From NCBI GenBank assembly GCA_009602735.1, contig WELA01006444.1, positions 29,723 to 93,722 of the forward strand: DNA of 64,000 bases, in the 5' to 3' direction. Below, piece after piece: positions 9,447 to 20,777 of the stretch. Within the stretch, counting starts at the first letter, position 1. Every line of letters begins with the position of its first letter. The DNA comes from Mesotaenium endlicherianum. Taxonomy: Eukaryota; Streptophyta; Zygnematophyceae; Zygnematales; Mesotaeniaceae. The notes beneath the pieces were generated by a model that did no database searches, was not told where the DNA came from, and saw only the letters and a program-made list of their open reading frames with translations. The position numbers and the translations under genes were made by a program.

Positions 9447-9739
9447 GTATAAAAGTTCAGCACACTTAATATTAATTGAAGTTCAGCAGGTGAACTTAAT
9501 TCACCATTATATCTGAATAAGATTTATATTTACCAATATACTGATTCACTACAAGCAGGCTGAAGTCAACTTAGGTCAGCTTGCTGACACAATATTTGAC
9601 AGCCAGCCGACTTCCGTACTCGGTAGCAGCGAATTGCCTAGTCATGCAATCAAGTGCGATCTGCTAGATGAATGGCCAGATGACATTCTTAGGATGGATG
9701 ACGATTTGGGATGATGGGAGATGGTTGAGGATTTGCTTA

Positions 9740-10130
9740 GCCGAGGTCCTACCGACAAGGTTAAGTCCCAGGTAGGGGGTGCCATCGCACTTGCTGTTGA
9801 ACAGTAAACTCATCCCATGTACATATATTAAGTATTGCTCTCGAGTTTGGCATTTGAAAACGAGGCCATCTCTCTTGTACCGCTTACTGAGAGAGATCTG
9901 AATCTCCAAGGCGAGAAGTCATTGATATGAGATGTCTTCTAACCTTGCATATGTATGAGTGTATTGATTGTATGATTGATGCTCGTTTACTTGAATTTTA
10001 CTTAGGAGTATTGTGGTGTATTGTCTTTCTGCTGTTAAATCAGTTAACAGAAAATACCATAAGGCTTACTTGCTGATATAAATATCTTCATTAATTATTA
10101 ATCGCCTATTTGGTAAGTCGATTCATTTCA
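9740..10130. repeat. Direct repeat, copy 1 (~390 bp)
   Basis: Begins GCCGAGGTCCTACC and shares ordered blocks with 10193-10581: a GTAAACTCAT-CATGTACATAT block, GTACTGCTCT-like, TTAACCTTGC and GTAAGTCGATTC near the end. The offset is 453 bp. Diverged, with small indels. No ORF. It could be an old tandem duplication or two old solo LTRs. Confidence 0.75.
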
Positions 10131-10192
10131 CTACCGTACATTTTGCCTGTACGTCCACACGTGTACACCGTATCCGGAATTTAAAACTAAGA

Positions 10193-10581
10193 GCCGAGGT
10201 CCTACCAACGCAATTAACTCTCGGGTAGGCGATGCCATTGCACTTGCCATTGAATGTAAACTCATTCCATGTACATATGCTAGGTACTGCTCTCCAGTTT
10301 GGGATTTGGAAACGATGCCAACTCTGCGTATAGAACTATTGAGAAAACATATGGATCCAAGGGTGCAAGCCGCTACACGAACTGCTTGTTAACCTTGCTT
10401 GTGTGTAAGTTTATTGATTGATTGATGCTTGTAGCTTGCATTTGACTTGTGAGTATTGCCCTTGCTATTTTTTTGGTCTTTTGCTGATTAATAAGTTAAC
10501 CAAAAAAACACCAACATGACCACCTGCTAATATAATTTTTTTTAAATCATTAATTCGCCTATTGGTGAGTCGATTCTTTTC
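10193..10581. repeat. Direct repeat, copy 2 (~390 bp)
   Basis: Second copy of the repeat at 9740-10130, with the same order of shared blocks and the same orientation. The 62 bp between the copies is unrelated. Confidence 0.75.
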
Positions 10582-12723
10582 AAAAGATGACTTGACACAC
10601 TACACTTTCGTGTTGAAAATTATAAAAGAATCTACACGTGGATGCGTAAAGTCAAATGCAACATGGCTGTTTAAGGTAAACCATTTCGCACTTGTGGCTG
10701 GATTTTGTACATCAACCTTGACTCCATAATTTATGACAGCGAGAATGAGGTCAAACGTGCCATGCTCGTGCTTTACTCAAGCATCTACACGCAATTAACC
10801 TCAAGATTGACCTAAGCATAGATTAAGTTGAGTCAGGGGTCATGTTCAATCTGCCTTAAAAGCATCGCGCGTAACAGCATGACCTCTCAGTCAGTGACGG
10901 CTATGACGCGTACTCCGATGTGTCATTCCATATTGCGACAACGCTGCCGTGGCAGCCCTGCCGATGGGCCAAACGCTGAGGTGGCCAGACATCTTAGCAT
11001 TGCTTGACTTGGCAGATGTTGGCTTGGCCATCCTTAGCTTGACCAAGGGCAGCCCGAAGGCTGACCTGGCTCGCAAATTCCCACCCATCTCTTGATGTCA
11101 AGATTGACTTGCCTTGACAATCGTCACTCTATGCTTGTGATGGCAAGGACCTCAGTTCAACATTGATTTTGACAGGTCAGCAGGGTTTAGTCGGTGCGAG
11201 TCGAAAGTTGACATCTTCGTAGTTGAGCGCGCCTTGATTTATTCTACGCGTGCCAAACCGTCATTAAGATAAAGTAGTTTTTTACTCTCTCCTTTTTGTA
11301 CCCAAGTCTGGAAAATGTCGAAGGTCCACCCAGCATGTGTCTAGACGAATGTACATTTCGTACGCACCAAGAAAATCATGAACCTGCCATGGATGTTCAT
11401 CCGGGTTAGCCGCGGGAGCCACGGTAGCAAGTGGACAGAAAGAAAAGTGTTGAAGTGTATGGGTCTCGTTTTTGCTTCCCGCTATTCTCGAATATCGAGT
11501 AGGTGTAATCGTTTTAGTTTCAAAGTGGTTCTAACTGGTCCAAATCAGTTCAAACGAGGCTCAACCAACCAAAGTATTATATGAACCCCGGGAGGGGGGG
11601 TTATCAACCTTAATTGAACCCTCGTATTTCCATAACTCGACCCCCCCCGTTTCGACTTCCGGATTGGAAAGTGACACCTCGAAGTCCCTCGCCCCCGTTC
11701 CTCTGTCGCTCTCGAGCCCTTCGCTTTTACAGTTCAAACCTCGACAAGGGCTTCAAAGCCATTCAAGAAGCTGTTTAAGCTTCGATGCTTGTTTCACAAT
11801 ATATATACGTCACAAGTCCACTTTTCTATTATCGTTTGATTATGCATGGCAGTATCTGTGTTAACTCGTTTAATAAGGCCCGATGGCCCTCCGGGCTTCT
11901 TGTCCCAGTTTTTGATACGAATGGGAAAAAGCCGGCCCCCCTTGGACGAGGAGCCTTTGCAATGGGGGGGAACGGAGAACTTTCCAATGTCCAGTGAGTA
12001 GTTGCAACTTGCGACTCGCGAATCCGACTCGCGAGTAGATGTCCCTGTTGTCCCCCTCGCTCCCCAAAATTATGATGTTGGTCCTGGTTGGTCCTTAAAT
12101 GTGTCTCCATCTGCCCGCCCGCGGTTGCTATTCACATCTTCTTGCCATTATGACTGATCCGTATACGCTGTATCGAACTTTGCTGGAACACACGCTATCG
12201 ACCTTTCCTACAATCAATCACACCGTAACGACAACTTGGCGGGACGTGGTTCCGGTACCCAGAACGTACCACACACCCTGACACACCCCAACCAACCCCT
12301 AGGGCCTGGGTCCCAACCATGGGATGGTCACTGGTAACTCCCCACATAAATAAGGTGAAATAGCGACCAGAATTCGAACATTAAGATAGCGACCTGAAAT
12401 CAAAGTGAATTAGCGCCCTTGTATCAAATCAACATGTATTGAAAGCGACCTGCATAACACCTGGGAAATTACTGAAGGAATTCCAAATCTTTTAGTCCTG
12501 AATTCATAAATTGGCAAAATTAGCGCCAGTTACCCACCCCATGGGCCCAACACACCCGTCCCAACCTGCCCCCGCCCCATCCTGCCCTGCCACTAAATGT
12601 TTGTTAGCAGATAACAACTGATACGAGTTTCCTTTATGCAGGTCTGCAGTTTCACTTGCTCATTTCTCTTCATAGAAAAGCTCCACTGAAAACGATTGGA
12701 TGTGACTGAAGTTCGAACTACAA
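10582..12723. other. Intergenic, no gene recognised
   Basis: No convincing exon chain on either strand. Short homopolymer G and C runs (about 11590 and 11641) and a loose recurrence of AGCGACC-like words (12360-12460) are the only structure I notice. Confidence 0.5.
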
Positions 12724-13871
12724 ATGATGTCTTCGTTGCGTGACGTAGTCAATGCCCTTGTTGTCATATTACTGGTTACACATGCGGTCCCTTCTCAAGG
12801 TAGTCTCCTCCACATGCCATGAACAACAAATGCACGTCTCCTGCACTAGCTAGAGCCTTAGTCTGTACTTTCAGTTTCAGTTATTTCTCTCCGCTTGTTC
12901 TAGCTTATCGTCACCTTATGTATCCTCTCAATATCCGTATTGACTTGTGCAGCGGTGGAGAAAGGCACCACGTTCAAAGGTGGTGCAAACGAGCAGCGAG
13001 AGAACGTGCCTAATCCTTCCTTCGAAGTTGCACACGGGAACGAGAAAGTGAGTACCGCGTGTTATGGGTTTACCAGATCTCACCCCCAAGTAATTTTGTC
13101 AAGCAGATGACCGTAGGTGTTACATCTTCGTAGTTGCATAGTAAATGCTAATGTTTATGCCCTTTCGACCAGCTTACCGCTCAGACGTTGGCTGTATGTC
13201 CTGTGGCGACTTGGCAAATGGCCTGGACATTGCGCTTGATCGTTGAGTGGACTCCAAATTGGTGTCGCGACGCTGCTACTGGTTGACAAGTTGTGTATAT
13301 GTGGCCATGCTTAATCCACAGGGACCTGCACATGAGGGTGCTGAATTGCCTCAGAGAGAGGCAGGGGAGGCCTACTTGTTCGGCAGGAAAGGGGCTGCCA
13401 CTAATATTCCTGCCCTGCTTGATGAGGTATGCATGCGCTCGTGGGTGCACCATTTTTTAGTATACAGAGTCCATGTGTCATCGTCCTCTTGAGCTGCTCA
13501 AAGCTAGCTCCCTAGTTGCTGTTTCACCAGGACCAAAGCCTCGAGCCCCGGCCCTGCCACGCGCAAGCAAGTGAGTGGAACATACGAGTGCGTGAAAGTG
13601 CCTCCAAGTGCCTGCTCTGCTCTGCTCTGCGCGTGCACCGTACAAGGCCCCCTCGTCATCCTCGGCTGGCTTTGTTTGACGGCTCCACTCTTGCGTCAGG
13701 CTTCAGGATAGTATCCTCAAGCTTTGCCGAATCACAAGGCCGTGGTTCCTCCACTCTCTTGATGAGATCCACCTCTCCGGCCACGATGTGTGCATCTCCT
13801 GTTTCCAGCTGCAGCAGGTCCAGGTGTACCTGGATCCATCCGATGGCGTGCGTGCCAGCTCACCGCAGTAG
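12724..13871 (+). CDS. Putative small secreted protein, multi-exon
   Basis: Not a recognised family. Exon 1 (12724-12799) starts MMSSLRD and continues into a hydrophobic ALVVILLVTHAVPSQ stretch, a good signal peptide, and ends at a GT donor in phase 1. Exon 2 (12953-13047) closes the phase and encodes a hydrophilic segment ending AHGNEK before GTGAGT. Exon 3 (13319-13423) encodes GPAHEGAELPQ to IPALLDE before GTATGC. The next exon probably starts at about 13708, reads DSILKLCRITRPWFLHSLDE with a CISCF cysteine pair, and ends at TAG 13869-13871. An alternative small exon at 13531-13570 is possible, so the C-terminal half is uncertain. It would give a protein of about 120 residues, exported. 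It lies just upstream of another secreted-protein gene in the same direction. No sequence kinship between the two is evident. Confidence 0.45.
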
Positions 13872-14220
13872 ACAGCTGGAAGCTCCCTCCTCACTCCTTA
13901 GACCAAGACCTTAGACTCTGCTTGCACAGGGGATGCCCCGTGGGGATGCCTCTTGGCGAGGGCGCGGCGACCAGCTTGTGGGCGAAGGGCAGTCCCTCGA
14001 GGAGCTGCCCCTAGTCGCTTAGCCTTGGTACTAGTAACCAGCACGCACGACGCCTTCCAACTTGCTTGATTCCCCCCTGCTTCGAACTTAAGCATGGGTG
14101 GGCAACAGGATGCCACCAAAACTCACATGCTGATTCTGAAACTTATTGCGCGTGCGCATGTGAATGAAGAAAGGCATTCAGTCAGGCTGGCGGCTACACG
14201 GAGATCCATTCCCAGTAGCC

Positions 14221-17200
14221 ATGGCTACCACCTACCTCCTCTCTCAGGACCTCAGGCTCAAAAGCTGCGTTGCCGTGCTCCTGCTCTCTCTTGTCCTCTC
14301 TGTGTCACAGGTGGACGAATACGTGGATACCCGAGGAAGGGGTGACATTCTAGGAGCAGCGGGAGTCGACTTCCCAGGAGGGGATGAAGGTCCAGGAGGG
14401 GGTGCTATATCCGGAGGGGGGGCTCAGATGCCAGTCGTGCGCAAGCCAATGGCCGGACCAGGATTCCGGCAGCTTCTGAGCACCGCCGCAGAAGGTATGC
14501 GCGCGCGTCGCCGTCTCCCCCTCCTCGAGGCTCCTGGCTAGCAGGTTGGATGTGCCTTGAAACAGATGCTGCGGCCCTTGCTCGGATGGTCGACACTCGT
14601 GATGTGAGCTTGTCTGCTGTCTGCATGGAGGATTGATCGATCTATTGCAGGTCAACGAGTTAAGGCCCTGCTGCATGAGGCATCAAGCGCAGGGCAGTAA
14701 GTTGAGCCGCCGCCCACTATGTGTTCTGTGCCGCTTTACTTACAGGCTCCTGCACCGGAGTGGCATGCGGCGCCAACTCAGAGTGTGTGGTGTTCAAGAG
14801 GGCTGCCAAGTGTCGCTGCAGTAGTGGCTACATCGCCCAGGGCCGGCGGTGCGTGATAAGAGGTAACCCCCTCTCTCTCGTGGCTCCGCTCTGATGCGCA
14901 CCTCGCACTGCCATTTTGCATGCTTGTGCGCGTGCGCGTGTGTGCGTTAGTGTGTGTGTGTGTGCGTGTGTGTCGTATTCACTTGTCACATTGACTGTGG
15001 CACAAGAGGCACGTTTGTCATTGCTCATTGGGAGAAATTTCAGCATGAATTGCGTGACACCTGGACTCGAACACTGCTGGTGCTTCTACACCCTGTGGGG
15101 TTGCCAAGTGGCTGATATGCTGCGCACAAAAAAATACAAAAACAGATCGTCTTGTGAAGTTCTCGCAAACTCTGCAGCTGTAGGCCGTCAGAACTTAGTG
15201 TGGGTACACGCCAAGGCATTATTTGTCCCTGTCCCACGCGCCTCTTACAAACGTGCCCTCTTGCCTCCTTGCAGTTGTGAGCGCATCCACGCTCAAGCAG
15301 GCCATCGCGGATGCAGCGCCCAGCGATCTCATCGTCGTCCGGGGCTCCTTCAACGTGTCGTCGACAGTCAGGATCGAGAAGAGCGTGAGGTTGCAGGCCC
15401 CCTCTGGCACCGACGTCACAATCGGCTTCACCGGCGCCTCTCCTCCGCCGCTCACGTCTTACGGAATGAGAGTGTTGGGCACTTCTAGCCTGAAGGTGTC
15501 TTTCCGCGGCCTCACCTTTGACGGCTTCGGCATCGACCGCACTCTGGTGTGTCCTCCGAGCCCTCCAGTGCCCCCTTTCTTTGTGACAGTATGTAAGTAG
15601 ACATATGTACATCATCTTATACATATGAAAGTATATGTAGACATATATTTACGTTTGTAAACACATATATTGTTGTTAGATCTTATTAAGCCTGAGGCAA
15701 GCCCACATGGCATGCACGGGGCAGATGAAAAGAACTTGTTGTGTAATTCCCATGACCATCCGAGAGTGCTGAAATATCACATTAAAAGCGTCTCACATGC
15801 GGCGCCAGCCTGGCATGTAATGTCGCTTGCACGCGCATGGTGTGTGCGTTTTGAGTATGGGTGGTTGCCTGTGTACGTGTGCTTGTGTGTGTTCATGTGC
15901 ATGGGCGTGCATGCTATGTGTGAGGATGTGAGTGCGTGCATGCCTTGGTGTGGGTGGGCGTGCATGCACGTGTGTGCGAGTCACACGTGGGTGCGTGCGT
16001 AGCTGTTTGCCTCTGTGCTTGTGAGGCGAAACGATGATGAAACCGATGCTTCTCTTTATGCAGCGTGTTGGTCCGGCGCCCTTGAATCGTACGTGCTGCA
16101 TATTCACGGGCCCTGCATCGTGGAGTGGTTGGGTGCAGCCTGGGATCTACGTCGTGGGTAAGGGGAGGGCCAAGGCGGGGAAGGGGCCCCAGGTGTCGTG
16201 CACAGGTGTCATCATGAAGAGGTTCCGTCTCATCGGCCAAGGCGCACAGGTGAGCACCACCTTGCTTTGATCTGATTCCATCCCTGATGTACTGCACGTG
16301 TGACTGGTGTGTCCTCCTCCTCAGCTCTCGACTTCCAGTTGCTCTCTCCCTCCCTCTCTCTCTCTCCAGAGCCTTCGGGTGTCTGTGCGAGGAGGAGAGG
16401 AAGCAGAGCCAGGATGTCTTTTGATGAGTTGTGGCTCGAGAACGGGGTGCTCGAGAATGCCGGCGTGTGCTATACGACTGGCAGACTCGAGTTAGGGCAG
16501 TGGTGGCGATGTAGAACACCACATGCAAGACGCAAGGCAGTCGGTTCTACGACCGCTGCAGTGGCATATGAAAAGCGAGGCACCGCCCGGCACTCGGTGC
16601 TTGATCGACTGTGGCAAGTCCCGTGGCTGCAGCCCGCTATCTCCTCCGTCGAGTGGGCAAGTCAAGGGGCAAGTGGGCGTAACGCGCTCTTTGGAGACAT
16701 GATGTGCTGGCCAGGCGGACTTGACAGCGCGAGGGGCGGCCCTGAGCGCAAACTTGGGGTCGCGCGTCAGCATCTTCGCCAGCACCATTCGGGACAACGT
16801 CGCGGTACGTGCTGCTGTGCCGCCTGCGCCTCCCGCCAGCCGGTAGACGCTTCTGGGCGGGACTGGTGCATTTCGAGAATTAGGGTTTGGGTCTCCGCAG
16901 AGGGGCTGAGGGAGGTCCACGGTTCCGGATTCTTGGCCCCGGGCTTCGCAGTCTCGGGTTAGCACTCACGCGTGCATTCCCGCGTAGTGGACAGGTGCGG
17001 CCGTGCCTCTGTAGTCGCCGTGTCTGTCCAAGGGCCTGCAAAGAGAGTCAAGTGTTGCCAATCTGACTGTTCGAATCAGCCGTAAGCACTAGCACCGCTC
17101 TGTGTTTACTTTAGAACGGGCGCTGCTGCGGTGGGCTATATGGCCATGAAAGCCTGTCAGCGGTCCCGACTGCACCACTCCTGCCCCTCTGCCTGCCATG

Positions 17201-20200
17201 CTTGAGGGCGCCCCTTCTGCAGCGGTTCCGACAGCGTGTGGGCTACCCTCACATGTGCTTGCTCTTGCCTCCACCTGCTGTGTGTGTGTGTGTGTGACCT
17301 GCGCAGCTTGCGGGGGGCGCTCTGCAGTCCACAGGACGCTCGGAGATGTACCTGTGCAAAGTCGCCTTCCTCGGCAATGAAGCTGATCCGGCCGCCAGCC
17401 CGGGCGACGTGCAGGTGCCCTCTCGCACGCACACATGGCACACAGCCCCGGGACCAAATTTTCGCCTGTCATGCGAGCCCGGGAAGCATCCCGCTGGCGA
17501 TGGCTGTGAGGCTTGAGCGCGCTCTGCTGCATCGCCGATTCATGCAAAACAAAGCCTGCACTTCAATTCTCCAAAGCTTTGCATTTCCAAACTCGCCCAT
17601 CAGGAGCTCTCTCCAAGCACAAGGACCGACACGGCCGAACCCGCCGGCTCACGCGGGCGCCCGCTCTCCCCTGTTGCCCCTTGCTGCAGGCTTCCTCTCC
17701 GCCGGCGTGTGGGTGGGAAAGCTGTCGGGCCTGGTCATGCTCAGCCCCAGCTCGCCGGCTGCCGTCAACGGCAACATCACCTCCTACATCGTGGACGACC
17801 CCACTCAGCTCCAAGCCTGCCCGCCCGTCGCCCCCAAGTCACCTCCTCCTCCTCCTCCTCCACCTCGCAGCCTGCCCTCACCCGCGGGTGCCCCTAACCC
17901 CAGCCTCCCAACTCCCGGCTCTCAAGCTGAAGCCCCTCCTGCCTCCCCTCCCCCCCCTCTTTCACTTCCTCAATCATCTCCCGTGGTGCCTGGTCCTCCT
18001 TCAGCACCGCCCCCACTGGAGCCTGTGCCACTGACGCCCACCGGCAGCCTTCCTCCTTCTGCGCCGCTGTTGCCGCCATCAGCAGAGCATACAGCACCCT
18101 CCCCCCCTGGTACGCTCTTCCTCCTTCTTCCTCCTTTTGCGCCGCTTAAGCAAGGGGCTCGTACTTTGTTCAAAGTATGGTGAGCCTGTGAGGGCCTTCC
18201 CTCTATCCGCCTTGGAACAGCTTAGAGCGTGCACACACTCAGCGTGCATGAACTGAGCTACATGACGGTCGGGCCTGTCATGGTTACTACAGCTACGGTG
18301 GTAGGCAAATTCTAAGTGCTTTTCATCGTTGCGCATTCGATCGACAACGCATTAGACGTCGTGGGACTTGCGTCTCCCCGTGGGTTCAGCGACAGGCTGA
18401 GCTCATGATGCTGCATGCTCAGAAAGTGGTGCCGGACAAAAGATGACATGTATGATGACACAACTTCTGTTGCTTCTCTCTTGCAGCATGGCCTGATTTG
18501 GCCGGCACGCCTCCGCCACTTCCAGTGCCAGGACTGAGCACACCGCCTCCTCTCCCATCCCCTCCCCCCTCGCCAGCTCCTTCACCGCCGGCACCATCAC
18601 AGGTCCCTCTGCCTTCTCCTTCTCCTCCTCCCCCCTTCCTTCCTTCCCCGCCGCCAGCAGCACAGGAGCAAGTTCCTCTTGCTTCCCCTCCCCCTCAGCC
18701 TGGGCTTCCTCAGCCATCTCCCCCGCGGTCCCACCCTCCTTCAGCGCCGACACCGCTGGAGCTTGCGCCGCCGCCAACTCCCCTGAAGGGACAAACTCCT
18801 GCGCCACCGCCGCCATTGATGACGGAAGCAGCACCCTCTCCCCCCCCAGGTGCACCTCCTTCATTCTTCCTCCGTTTGCACCCGTCGTGCGCTGTGCGAG
18901 GGCCTCTGTGCCTGCACTTGCGGGGGTGGGCCGAGGGCCGCTTCTGGCATTCCAGTGAGATGCTACTTCTTGCGTGAAAGTTTTGAAGGCCTCTAGCTAG
19001 CGGAGGTGGCCCTGGCGAGAGAAGATGCCCTTGCTGATAGAGAGTGTGGTAGCGGCCATGACATGACTTCTCGCTCATTTTTTTTGTATTTTTGTTTTTT
19101 TTTTTGCAGCAGTGCCTCCTCCAACGGGCACGCCTCCGCCACCGCCAGAGCCACAACGAAACACACCGGCTCCCTCCACCTTGGCTCCATTACCCTCTCC
19201 CCCGCCCCTGATCCATTCCCCCAGCCCCTCTCCCCCCCCGCCGGCTCCTTCACAGGCGGCGCCTATACAGACCCCGTTGTCCCTACCACCACTAGCTCAG
19301 GTGCAAGCCCCTCCTGCTAGCCCTCCCCCCGCATCACTGTCTCGGCCTCATCCTCCTCCAGTGCCCCCACCGCTGGAGCTGGCGCCACCAACCCCGTCTG
19401 GAAGCCAGCCTCCAGCCCCGCCGCCGCCAACAAGAGAGCAAGCAGCATTCTCCCCGCCGGGTACACACCTCCTCCATTTCCCACATCTTTGCTGCAGCCT
19501 GTGCCCATGCACCGTGGGAGGGCCTTTCACTTGCGGAGGGCGTGTTGATGGCCGCTTCAACACTCCGCCATGATCAAGGCCTGTGAAGCATAGGGCCCGG
19601 TCGTTGTGAACGCAGCTGCTGTGTTAGGGATGATCTTCTTTCTTGTCGTGCATGGGGGGTCGGGCGTGCATCGTTCTCGTGCGCCTCTCAGTGACAAACT
19701 GTTGGGGTATGCTTACACTTGGTGCACATCCCCTGGAGCACTCTATTGCCCCCCCTCGGTGTTTATACTGGAACGTCGAACGGGGAAAGGGGGGATGGGG
19801 GGTAAGCGTTCTGTTTTTTTGCGATGTTACTTTGGGTGGTGCTCGAAGAGCCGTCACGTGCCGGTCCTATATTTGTGCAGCTGCTTCTGTGGAAGGATTG
19901 CAGGCTCTAAGCTCGCTGAGCTCTCCAGGATGTGGGCATTGCCCGAGTCCTTAGGTTGGAGTACAGAGAGGTACCACGCACGTGTTGCCATGTAGTATGT
20001 GCTGACAAGACTGGTTGTTGTGTGTTTCTCTTGCAGCAACACCTCCTTTGCCCGGCACGCCTCCGCCACTGCCAGTGGCACAACCAAGTGCGCCGCCGCC
20101 CTCTAACCTGCCACCACCCGAAACCTCCTCTCCCCCTCCACCATCTCGGCTCCCCCTTTCCCCACCTCCCCTTCCCCCTCCCCCGGCCTCCACCCCTCCC

Positions 20201-20777
20201 CCCTCCCTTCCCNNNNNNNNNNNNNNNNNNNNNNNNNNNNNNNNNNNNNNNNNNNNNNNNNNNNNNNNNNNNNNNNNNNNNNNNNNNNNNCCCCCCCCCT
20301 CCTGTGCATGCACAGCCTCCTCCCTCGCCAGCTCCTTCACAGGCCCGTCCTCCTTCCCTTCCGCCACCCCTTGCTCCCCCACCTCCAACGGATCTACCCA
20401 CGCCACCTCCCCCCACCTCCGTGGCGTGCTTGTTGACTTCCAATGAGTGTTCCACTGCGGCATTGGAGTGCTTCAATACCATGGATTGCTCTGCTTACAC
20501 CGACGGCAATTGCGGGTGCTGCTACCCGGCATGCTCGGAACAATGCGACACCTGCTGCGGGCTATCGGCCGGAGAGGAAACTACCTTCCTAAGTAACTGC
20601 CCAGTTGAGAACGGCAAGGCCATCGCAAGTTGGAGGCACGCGAAGCAGTGCCGGGACACGGGCTTCTTAGGGCAGACCATGCAGTCTCTCCAGCACTTGA
20701 GTGGAGCGCTCTCCATCGTCCGAAGGGCCTGCGGGTATCAGGAAGCCCATCCCGGCCCTCCCAGGCTTCACGCATGA
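14221..20777 (+). CDS. Large modular secreted protein: EGF-like, beta-helix, proline-rich repeats, Cys-rich end
   Basis: Exon 1 (14221-14494) begins MATTYLLSQ, has a hydrophobic core VAVLLLSLVLSVSQ (signal peptide) and a Gly-rich segment. Exon 14746-14862 encodes a six-cysteine EGF-like module. Exon 15275-15546 (LKQAIADAAPSDLIVVRGSF ...) and parts of 16064-16249, near 16415-16480, 16722-16806 and 17311-17411 have the repeating short-strand pattern of a right-handed parallel beta-helix (pectin-lyase-like fold). Exons 17690-18109, 18487-18849, 19110-19460 and 20037 onward are Pro/Ser-rich blocks like algal hydroxyproline-rich wall glycoproteins. The end has at least 11 cysteines between 20425 and 20550, and the frame stops at 20777. 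Some beta-helix exon borders do not close in phase (for example 14696 to 14746), so the chain is partly unresolved, and a 78-N gap lies in the last Pro block. Inferred role: wall or extracellular-matrix adhesion or glycan binding. Confidence 0.6.
17690..20450 (+). repeat. Tandemly duplicated proline-rich exons
   Basis: At least three successive Pro-rich exons open with a split Ala codon (G|CA) and a GTPPPLP-like start. The complete ones end in SPPG-like residues at a phase-1 donor. Exons 18487-18849 (363 nt) and 19110-19460 (351 nt) are multiples of three with 1-1 phases, so they can be added or lost without breaking the frame. The introns between them are 377, 260 and 576 bp. Confidence 0.75.
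20213..20290. other. Assembly gap (78 N) inside a proline-rich exon
   Basis: Flanked by C-rich coding sequence on both sides. The coding frame left of the gap does not continue into the frame that encodes the Cys-rich end if the gap is really 78 bases (a multiple of three), so its true length is different or a further splice exists. Confidence 0.9.

Noticed and set aside
17894-20482. Gly-rich - strand frames opposite the proline-rich exons
   Set aside because: Antisense shadows of CCN codons; the + strand has splice sites in phase.
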